Source: DASULK01 sp036381835 (GTDB lineage Bacteria; Actinomycetota; Actinomycetes; Mycobacteriales; Micromonosporaceae). From it: 31,565 nt of DNA. The DNA is taken from the NCBI GenBank assembly GCA_036381835.1, contig DASVCA010000108.1:1-31565 (forward strand). Direction: 5' to 3'. Shown here in pieces: positions 25,752-31,565 of this stretch. Numbering within the stretch: the stretch's first letter is position 1; every line of letters begins with the position of its first letter. The notes below the pieces were generated by a model. That model did no database searches, was not told the DNA's origin, and was given only the letters and a program-made list of their open reading frames with translations. The position numbers and the translations under genes are program-made.

Positions 25752-26531
25752 ATGACGGCACAATCCACGGTCCCGCATGTCGTGCAGGTCGATCTGTCGG
25801 GACGCACCGCGTTGGTCACCGGCGGCGCAAGCGGTATCGGCCGGGCCTGCGCGGTACGGCTCGCCGCGGCGGGGGCGAGCGTCGTGGTACTCGACCGCGA
25901 CCTGGAGGCGGCCAAGGAGGTGGCCGCCGGGATCGGCGGTCGGGCCGAGGGGATAGACCTGGCCCTGCCGGATGCGCTCGACCGGCTCGACGGCGAGATC
26001 GACATCGTGGTCAACAACGCCGGTCTGCAGCACGTGTCGCCGGTCGAGGATTTCCCGACCGACCGGTTCGCCTACCTGCATCGGGTCATGGTGGATGCCC
26101 CGTTCCGGATCATCCGGCGAGCGCTGCCGCACATGTACGCCCGCGGTTGGGGACGAATCGTCAACATCTCATCCGTGCACGGGCTGCGGGCATCGGCGTA
26201 CAAGTCCGCGTACGTGTCCGCCAAGCACGCCATGGAAGGGCTGTCGAAGGTGGTCGCCCTGGAAGGCGCCGCGCGAGGTGTGACCTCCAACTGCATCAAC
26301 CCGGCGTACGTGCGTACTCCGCTCGTGGAGGGGCAGATCGCCGACCAGGCGGCCGCGCACGGCATCCCGGAGAACGAGGTGATCGAGAAGATCATGCTCG
26401 CCCGGGCCGCGATCAAGCGGCTGATCGAACCCGAGGAGGTGGCGGAGCTGGTCGCCTACCTCTGCTCTCCGGCCGCATCCTTCATCACCGGTACCTCCCT
26501 GGTGCTCGACGGGGGATGGACCGCCAACTGA
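25752..26531 (+). CDS. 3-hydroxybutyrate dehydrogenase (short-chain dehydrogenase)
   Basis: Protein of 259 residues of the classical SDR family. It has the NAD-binding TGGASGIG (23-30), NNAG (88-91), catalytic S141 in NISSVHG, and Y154/K158 in AYVSAKHA. The substrate loop with LQHVSPVEDFP, the KIMLARAAIKR region and the C-terminal DGGWTAN closely resemble D-3-hydroxybutyrate dehydrogenases, which interconvert 3-hydroxybutyrate and acetoacetate with NAD. Substrate assignment is by recalled similarity. ATG 25752 was chosen because it follows a TANNNT at 7 nt and gives the usual N-terminus; the frame is open to 25722. It is followed after 19 bp by a regulator, probably in the same transcript, and interrupts the minus-strand ruv-yebC series. 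Confidence 0.9.
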   Translation: MTAQSTVPHVVQVDLSGRTALVTGGASGIGRACAVRLAAAGASVVVLDRDLEAAKEVAAGIGGRAEGIDLALPDALDRLDGEIDIVVNNAGLQHVSPVEDFPTDRFAYLHRVMVDAPFRIIRRALPHMYARGWGRIVNISSVHGLRASAYKSAYVSAKHAMEGLSKVVALEGAARGVTSNCINPAYVRTPLVEGQIADQAAAHGIPENEVIEKIMLARAAIKRLIEPEEVAELVAYLCSPAASFITGTSLVLDGGWTAN

Positions 26532-26550
26532 GCCGAGCGGGACCGCGACA

Positions 26551-28470
26551 ATGGGCGACATGTCCTCCCCCATCTCGTTTCTCGAACTGCTGGCGCGCGA
26601 GGCGGCGGCGGTCGAGTTCGAGGGACCCCTCGTGGCCGCTCGCGCCGCCGGCGCCCCAGCCGAACGCCTCGCCGAACTCGAGCAGGCGAAGACCCTGGCG
26701 CTGCGGGTGCGAGCGCTGCTCGAACACCGGCGGCGGCGCGAGATCGAGCTGTCCGGGCTCTACGACACCGCCAGCGACCTGGCGGGACTACGCGACGTCG
26801 ACGCGGTGTTACGCGCGATCGTGCGCCGGGCCCGCACCCTGCTCGGCACCGACGTGGCCTACATGACGCTCAACGACGACGAGCGCGGCGACACCTACAT
26901 GCGCGTCACCGACGGTTCGATCTCGGCGCGGTTCCAGCAGCTTCGGCTGCCGATGGGCACCGGCCTGGGCGGGCTGGTGGCGCAGACCGGCACACCGTAC
27001 GTCACGGCCAACTACCAGGAGGACAAACGGTTCCGGCACACCACGGAGATCGACGCCGGCGTACGCGAAGAGGGGCTGGTCGCCATCCTGGGCGTGCCGC
27101 TGCGACTCGGGCCGCGTGTGATCGGGGTGCTGTTCGCGGCGAACCGCTCGGCCCGCCCCTTCGCCCGCGAGGAGGTCTCGCTGCTGGTGTCGCTGGCCGC
27201 CCACGCGGCCATCGCGATCGACACGGCCCGGCTGCTCGCCGAAACCCGGACGGCCCTGGACGAGCTGTCCACGGCGAACGCCACGATCCGCGCCCACAGC
27301 GAGTCCGTCGAGCGGGCGGCCGCCGCGCACGATCGGATGACCGCGCTGGTGCTGCGCGGCGGGGGCGTCGAAGACGTCGCCGCCGCGGTGACCGAGGTGC
27401 TCGGCGGGGCACTGCTCGCCCTCGACTCGGACGGGCGGCGCCTGGCCGCCGTCGGTGCGGTCGAGGAGCCGGACCGGGCCACCATGGCGGAGGCGGTGGC
27501 GGCTTCCCGGACCGAGGGGCGCAGCGTGCGCCGCGGATCGCTGTGGTACGCGGCGGTGGTCGCCGGCACGGAGAACCTCGGCGCGCTCGTCCTGCGCCCC
27601 GACGGCGACCTCGTCGACGCGGACCAGCGGATCCTGGAGCGCGCCGCCCTGGTGACGGCCCTGCTGCTGCTCTTTGAGCGCACCGTCGCCGAGGCGGAAG
27701 GACGGGTGCGTGGAGAACTCCTCGACGACCTCCTCGCCCAGCCGGCCCGAGACGTCGAGGCGTTGCGGGTACGGGCCCGCCGGCTCGGCATCGAACTCGA
27801 CGATCCGTACGTGCTGGTGGTCGTCGGCGACGATCGGACCGCCGACACGGACTCGGCGCGCCAGCGCATGGCGTCGTGGGCGGCGACGTACGCGACGGTG
27901 CGCGGCGGTCTGGCCGCCGCCCGCGGCGGTCGCGTCGTCCTGATGCTGCCCGGGCAGGACGCAGGTGAGGCGGCCCGGGCGGTATCCCGGGACCTCGCCC
28001 GGGTCACCGGGCGGCCGGCGACCGCCGGGGCGAGCGGGCCGGCGGTAGGACCGGCATCGCTGGCCGCCGCGTTCCACGACGCGGACCGGTGTCTGACCGC
28101 GCTGTCCGCCCTCGGCCGTGCCGGCGAAGGAGCGAGTACGACGGAGCTCGGTTTCGTGGGTCTGCTGCTCGGTGCGGTGGGCGAAGGCGGCGACCGCGAG
28201 GTGGCCCGATTCCTCACCGACACGCTCGGGCCGGTGATCGAATACGACACCCGCCGCGGCACCGCCCTGCTCAAGACGCTGGAGGCCTACTTCGGGGCGG
28301 GTGGCAGCCTGGCGCGGGCCGCGGAGCAGCTGCACGTGCACGTGAACACGGTCACGCAGCGGCTGGACCGGGTGGGCCAGCTACTCGGTCCGGACTGGCA
28401 GAAGCCGAATCGGGCGCTCGAGGTGCAGCTCGCGCTGCGCCTGCACCGGCTGCGTGCCTCGATCGCCTGA
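26551..28470 (+). CDS. GAF-domain transcriptional regulator with PucR-type C-terminal helix-turn-helix
   Basis: Protein of 639 residues. A helical N-terminus (about 15-65) leads to a GAF sensor domain (about 65-232), a coiled-coil-like linker (about 225-262), a middle region resembling the GGDEF-like part of CdaR/PucR regulators (about 390-510), and a C-terminal PucR-type helix-turn-helix (SLARAAEQLHVHVNTVTQRL, 586-605). It probably regulates the adjacent 3-hydroxybutyrate dehydrogenase or related short-chain acid metabolism; that is inferred from adjacency. The start is uncertain: ATG 26551 or ATG 26560, neither with a clear ribosome-binding site, so coupling to the upstream gene is likely. 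It converges on yebC with 27 bp between stops. Confidence 0.88.
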   Translation: MGDMSSPISFLELLAREAAAVEFEGPLVAARAAGAPAERLAELEQAKTLALRVRALLEHRRRREIELSGLYDTASDLAGLRDVDAVLRAIVRRARTLLGTDVAYMTLNDDERGDTYMRVTDGSISARFQQLRLPMGTGLGGLVAQTGTPYVTANYQEDKRFRHTTEIDAGVREEGLVAILGVPLRLGPRVIGVLFAANRSARPFAREEVSLLVSLAAHAAIAIDTARLLAETRTALDELSTANATIRAHSESVERAAAAHDRMTALVLRGGGVEDVAAAVTEVLGGALLALDSDGRRLAAVGAVEEPDRATMAEAVAASRTEGRSVRRGSLWYAAVVAGTENLGALVLRPDGDLVDADQRILERAALVTALLLLFERTVAEAEGRVRGELLDDLLAQPARDVEALRVRARRLGIELDDPYVLVVVGDDRTADTDSARQRMASWAATYATVRGGLAAARGGRVVLMLPGQDAGEAARAVSRDLARVTGRPATAGASGPAVGPASLAAAFHDADRCLTALSALGRAGEGASTTELGFVGLLLGAVGEGGDREVARFLTDTLGPVIEYDTRRGTALLKTLEAYFGAGGSLARAAEQLHVHVNTVTQRLDRVGQLLGPDWQKPNRALEVQLALRLHRLRASIA

Positions 28471-28497
28471 AGCAGCCGGGCCGGCGCGGATCCGGGC

Positions 28498-29247
28498 TCA
28501 GCCGACCGCCGCCATCACCTCATCGCTGACGTCGAAGTTCGCGTAGACGTTCTGCACGTCGTCGCAGTCCTCCAACGCGTCGATCAGTTTGAAGACCTTG
28601 CGGGCCGATTCCTCGTCCAACGGCACGCTGACGCTCGGAATCAACGACGCCTCGGCCGACTCGTAGTCGATACCGGCCCCCTGCAGCGCGGTCCGCACAG
28701 CCACCAGATCGGCCGGCTCGCACACCACCTCGTACGCCTCGCCGAGGTCGTTCACTTCCTCCGCGCCCGCGTCGAGCACCGCCGCCAGCACGTCGTCCTC
28801 GGACAGGTCGCCCTTGGGTACGAGTACCACGCCCTTGCGGGTGAACAGGTAGGAGACCGAGCCGGCGTCTGCGAATGAGCCGCCGTTGCGGGTCAGCGCG
28901 GTGCGCACATCCGTCGCGGCCCGGTTGCGGTTGTCGGTGAGGCATTCGATGAGCAGCGCCACACCGTTCGGCCCGTAGCCCTCGTACATCACCGTCTGGT
29001 AGTCGGCGCCGCCGGCTTCCAGACCGGACCCACGCTTGATCGCCCGCTCGATGTTGTCGTTCGGGACCGAGCTCTTCCTGGCCTTCTGGATGGCGTCGTA
29101 GAGAGTCGGGTTGGCTGTCGGATCACCGCCCCCGACCCGGGCCGCCACCTCGATGTTCTTGATCAGCTTGGCGAACATCTTGCCGCGCTTGGCGTCGATG
29201 ACCGCCTTCTTGTGTTTGGTCGTCGCCCATTTCGAGTGCCCGGCCAT
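28498..29247 (-). CDS. YebC/PmpR family protein (DUF28)
   Basis: Protein of 249 residues. The N-terminus MAGHSKWATTKHKKAVIDAK is the family signature, followed by the RGKMF and NDNIERAIKRG segments. YebC-type proteins were long annotated as transcriptional regulators; work on bacterial members and mitochondrial TACO1 supports a translation role on proline-rich stretches. ATG 29247 was chosen because GGAGG lies 5 nt upstream and the signature begins there; the frame stays open to 29295. In actinobacteria it usually sits directly before ruvC; here two plus-strand genes intervene. Confidence 0.96.
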   Translation of the reverse strand: MAGHSKWATTKHKKAVIDAKRGKMFAKLIKNIEVAARVGGGDPTANPTLYDAIQKARKSSVPNDNIERAIKRGSGLEAGGADYQTVMYEGYGPNGVALLIECLTDNRNRAATDVRTALTRNGGSFADAGSVSYLFTRKGVVLVPKGDLSEDDVLAAVLDAGAEEVNDLGEAYEVVCEPADLVAVRTALQGAGIDYESAEASLIPSVSVPLDEESARKVFKLIDALEDCDDVQNVYANFDVSDEVMAAVG

Positions 29248-29485
29248 GTGTTCCTCCCATTGCTGCCGTGCCGGCTGGCTCCCGCCCTGCTCCACTCCAC
29301 GACGAACCGCGCAGCCCGGACGTCCGTTCCTCGTTCACGGGCACGGGACAGGACACGGACGAGAACCGACCGGCAGACGGCCGTGCACCCATCAACCGAT
29401 ACCGCCCGATGACCGCCGAGCCGCGCCACCCGGTCGAGCTCGCTCTCAGGTCCCCGAGGAATCTGGGTCAAAGGCGAAGTCAGAC

Positions 29486-29673
29486 AGGTCGCCCTGCCGA
29501 ACCCCGACAATCCTACCGGCCGCCCGCCGGTCGCCGTCAGACCCGGGGTGTCCGCTCGCCGTTGACCTGCGCCCGGACCAGATCGACGAAATACCGGTGC
29601 ACGCGCAGATCACCCGTCAACTCGGGGTGGAAGGCCGTGGCGAGCAGGTTGCCCTGCCGAACCGCGACGATCC
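29486..29673. repeat. Imperfect 28-nt direct repeat, copies at 29486-29513 and 29646-29673
   Basis: The two copies agree at 25 of 28 positions (core GCCCTGCCGAACC). One is in the pdxT-yebC gap, the other within the 3' part of pdxT. The spacing is 160 bp. It may be a remnant of a small duplication or chance. Confidence 0.6.
29510..29515 (-). promoter_or_regulatory. Weak candidate -10 (TAGGAT) upstream of yebC
   Basis: The minus strand has TAGGAT 22 bp after the pdxT stop. It would leave a long leader of about 255 nt for yebC. No convincing -35 or nearer TANNNT was seen in the 289-bp gap 29248-29536, which otherwise shows only one copy of a short direct repeat (29486-29513). Confidence 0.25.
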
Positions 29674-30172
29674 GGCCCGCGGCGGGACCGTCGGTCACCC
29701 GTCCCAGCACCTCCGCCTCGTCGGATACCCGCTCGACCCACGGCGCACGGATGAACACCGCGTGGAAGCGAGGCCCCGGTATGCCGGTGATCTCGACCGA
29801 CGCCTCGAACGAGTCGACCTGTCGGCCGAACGCGTTGCGGCGCACCGTCATCGCGATGCCACCGAACCCCTGTTGGTCGGGACGCCCGTCGAGGATCTCC
29901 TCGGCGAGCATGATCATGCCGGCGCAGGAGCCGTAGGCGGGCATGCCGGCACCGATCCGTTTGCGGATCGGCTCCAGCAAACCGAACTCGACCGCCAGGC
30001 GACTCATCGTGGTCGACTCGCCGCCCGGAATAACCAGGGCGGAGACATCGTCGAGCTCCTCGGCACGACGCACCGGCCGCGCGATCACATCGCAGCGGGC
30101 CAGCGCGACGAGGTGCTCGCGCACGTCGCCCTGCAGCGCGAGCACCCCGACGACCGGATCGTTCGCGCTCAC
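29537..30172 (-). CDS. pdxT: Pyridoxal 5'-phosphate synthase glutaminase subunit
   Basis: Protein of 211 residues that releases ammonia from glutamine for PdxS. It is a class I glutamine amidotransferase with the nucleophile C83 in AYGSCAGM and the His/Glu pair in AFHPEL (H182, E184). LALQGDVREH (11-20) and PGGESTT (49-55) are Pdx2 signatures. The GTG at 30172 overlaps the pdxS stop by 4 bp (GTGA), so subunits are coupled. The C-terminal coding part contains one copy of the 28-nt repeat. Confidence 0.97.
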   Translation of the reverse strand: MSANDPVVGVLALQGDVREHLVALARCDVIARPVRRAEELDDVSALVIPGGESTTMSRLAVEFGLLEPIRKRIGAGMPAYGSCAGMIMLAEEILDGRPDQQGFGGIAMTVRRNAFGRQVDSFEASVEITGIPGPRFHAVFIRAPWVERVSDEAEVLGRVTDGPAAGRIVAVRQGNLLATAFHPELTGDLRVHRYFVDLVRAQVNGERTPRV

Positions 30173-31086
30173 CAGCCCCGCTCCGCCAGGCGGTGCGGAA
30201 CCGGGATGTCGTCGACGTTGATGCCGACCATCGCCTCGCCCAGACCACGCGACACCTTGGCCAGGACGTCCGGGTCGTCGTAGTAGGTGGTGGCCTTCAC
30301 GATCGCCTCGGCCCGCTTGACCGGGTTGCCCGACTTGAAGATGCCGGACCCGACGAAGACGCCCTCGGCACCGAGCTGCATCATCATCGCCGCATCAGCC
30401 GGGGTCGCGATGCCTCCGGCGGTGAACAGCACCACCGGCAGCTTGCCGGTCTCCGCGACCTCCTTGACCAGCTCGTACGGAGCCTGCAACTCCTTGGCCG
30501 CCACGTACAGCTCGTCCGGGGACAGCGCCGACAGCCGCCGGATCTCCGCCCGGATCTTGCGCATGTGGGTGGTGGCGTTGGAGACGTCCCCGGTGCCCGC
30601 CTCGCCCTTCGATCGGATCATCGCCGCACCCTCGGCGATCCGGCGCAACGCCTCACCGAGGTTGGTGGCACCGCAGACGAACGGCACGGTGAACGCCCAC
30701 TTGTCGATGTGGTTGGCGTAGTCGGTGGGCGTGAGCACCTCGGACTCATCGATGTAGTCCACACCGAGCGCCTGCAGGATCTGCGCCTCGACGAAGTGGC
30801 CGATACGGACCTTGGCCATCACCGGGATGGAGACCGCGTCCATGATCTCCTCGATCATGTCGGGGTCGCTCATCCGCGCCACACCGCCCTGCGCCCGGAT
30901 GTCCGCCGGCACCCGTTCCAGGGCCATCACCGCGACCGCCCCGGCGTCTTCGGCGATCTTCGCCTGCTCCGGGGTCACGACGTCCATGATCACGCCGCCC
31001 TTGAGCATCTCGGCCATCCCGCGCTTCACGCGGGCGGTGCCGGTCACCGGGGTGGACGGGACAGACTGGGCGTTGGAATCGGACAC
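30169..31086 (-). CDS. pdxS: Pyridoxal 5'-phosphate synthase lyase subunit
   Basis: Protein of 305 residues forming the dodecameric PLP synthase core. It makes PLP from ribose 5-phosphate, glyceraldehyde 3-phosphate and PdxT-derived ammonia. D35 (VIMDVVT), the Schiff-base Lys K92 (VMAKVRIGH) and the second Lys K160 (RSKGEAGTG) are all present. The GTG at 31086 has GAGGAG 8 nt upstream. It is followed directly by pdxT. A possible -10 (TACCAT) lies about 40 bp upstream. Confidence 0.97.
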   Translation of the reverse strand: MSDSNAQSVPSTPVTGTARVKRGMAEMLKGGVIMDVVTPEQAKIAEDAGAVAVMALERVPADIRAQGGVARMSDPDMIEEIMDAVSIPVMAKVRIGHFVEAQILQALGVDYIDESEVLTPTDYANHIDKWAFTVPFVCGATNLGEALRRIAEGAAMIRSKGEAGTGDVSNATTHMRKIRAEIRRLSALSPDELYVAAKELQAPYELVKEVAETGKLPVVLFTAGGIATPADAAMMMQLGAEGVFVGSGIFKSGNPVKRAEAIVKATTYYDDPDVLAKVSRGLGEAMVGINVDDIPVPHRLAERGW

Positions 31087-31124
31087 GGTGTTCGCTCCTC
31101 AAAAGCCGAAGGATTGCACCTCCG

Positions 31125-31130
31125 ATGGTA
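31125..31130 (-). promoter_or_regulatory. Candidate -10 (TACCAT) for pdxST
   Basis: On the minus strand TACCAT fits TANNNT and would give a leader of about 30 nt before the pdxS GTG. The -35 region is not convincing. The gap 31087-31193 shows no riboswitch-like structure by eye. Confidence 0.3.
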
Positions 31131-31193
31131 CGTCGCGCCCGAACCCGAGCCGACGGCCAATCGACCCCTGGGTGGCCTGCCCGGTGAACGGGA

Positions 31194-31565
31194 TCACCCG
31201 ACGCGCAGGTTCGGGTCGGCGGTGGGCCCGGTGACCAGGTTCGGATCGTCGACGTCGAAATACGCGGGACGCTCGTACCGTCGGGCCAGACGCAGCAACC
31301 GGACGAGCGGGCGGTCCCGCAGCGACAACGCGTCACGCACCAGATCGGTGTGCACCTGACGAGCCAGGGCCAGCCGGCGGCTGGCGGCGAGCACCGCTTC
31401 GACCGTCCGGTCGCCGCCGGTCAGATCGACCGCCCGCAGCTGCCGGGTCAGGTCGTTCTCCGCGGCCTCGCGTTCCTCCGGCGCCGCGTCCAGCGCCAGG
31501 CGGGCCGCCGCGTACAGCTCGACGGAGTCGGCCTGCTCGGCCACGACCGCAGCCGCGGCGGCGCG
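31194..31565 (-). CDS. Hypothetical protein, C-terminal part (cut by right edge)
   Basis: The frame is open to the window end, so the true start lies beyond 31565; a GTG at 31544 is in frame but is probably internal, since Ala-rich coding-like sequence continues upstream of it. The visible 123 residues are mostly helical and Ala/Arg/Leu-rich, with HTDLVRDALSLRDRPLVRLL-like helices and a short C-terminal stretch YFDVDDPNL. From memory, similar actinobacterial proteins start with a membrane segment and resemble LemA-like helical bundles; this was not searched. It lies 107 bp upstream of pdxS on the same strand. Function is unknown. Confidence 0.65.
   Translation of the reverse strand, partial: RAAAAAVVAEQADSVELYAAARLALDAAPEEREAAENDLTRQLRAVDLTGGDRTVEAVLAASRRLALARQVHTDLVRDALSLRDRPLVRLLRLARRYERPAYFDVDDPNLVTGPTADPNLRVG

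Noticed and set aside
26809..28341. Minus-strand open frame opposite the GAF/PucR regulator
   Set aside because: The plus-strand product has clear GAF and helix-turn-helix regions; the reverse frame is a low-complexity shadow.
29248..29536. Possible small gene or RNA in the pdxT-yebC gap
   Set aside because: Short open frames here have no ribosome-binding site or coding-like composition, and no stable compact fold or tRNA shape was seen.
31087..31193. Riboswitch in front of pdxS
   Set aside because: The leader appears to be only about 30-40 nt and shows no extended pairing.

Overview
The window is high-GC DNA carrying a conserved actinobacterial housekeeping neighbourhood. The gene order (pdxS-pdxT, yebC, ruvCAB, yajC-secD-secF, apt, rel, two anchored cyclophilins, hisS, aspS, rarA, alaS, ruvX, mltG, aroE), the frequent GTG/TTG starts, the non-U-tailed GC-rich hairpin terminator and the protein sequences suggest a member of Micromonosporaceae or a close relative. 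The family assignment rests on recalled sequence similarity and has not been searched.

Right to left, nearly everything is on the minus strand. A small protein cut by the right edge comes first. Next are pdxS-pdxT (pyridoxal phosphate synthesis) and yebC. A two-gene plus-strand unit, a 3-hydroxybutyrate dehydrogenase and a GAF/PucR-type regulator, interrupts the row between yebC and ruvC. After it come ruvC-ruvA-ruvB (Holliday junction processing), yajC-secD-secF (Sec accessory membrane complex), apt (adenine salvage) and rel ((p)ppGpp metabolism). Two tandem membrane-anchored cyclophilins lie on the plus strand and converge on rel; a perfect 16-bp hairpin separates the two ends.

The minus-strand series resumes with a metallo-beta-lactamase-fold hydrolase, hisS, aspS, rarA and a large Pro-rich membrane protein that overlaps rarA by 4 bp. 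It continues with DUF948, a small membrane protein, alaS, ruvX, mltG and aroE, mostly joined by 4-bp overlaps or short gaps. At the left edge are a small Pro-rich membrane protein and the N-terminus of a membrane-anchored polysaccharide deacetylase, cut by the window boundary.

The genes serve translation (three aminoacyl-tRNA synthetases, yebC), recombination and repair (ruvABC, rarA, ruvX), envelope and secretion (secDF-yajC, mltG, deacetylase, cyclophilins), stringent response and purine salvage, and cofactor or aromatic biosynthesis. No mobile element, CRISPR array, tRNA, rRNA or prophage signature was seen, and no gene-free stretch exceeds 300 bp. The longest gaps are 14411-14682, 25529-25751 and 29248-29536.

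I did not find a clearly new multi-gene system. The best leads are a cyclophilin paralogue that has lost its catalytic residues beside an intact one, a LexA-like box in front of ruvCAB, a six-cysteine Pro-rich membrane protein coupled to rarA, the hbd/regulator insertion in the ruv-yebC block, a HisRS of unusual subtype, and several candidate leaderless promoters.
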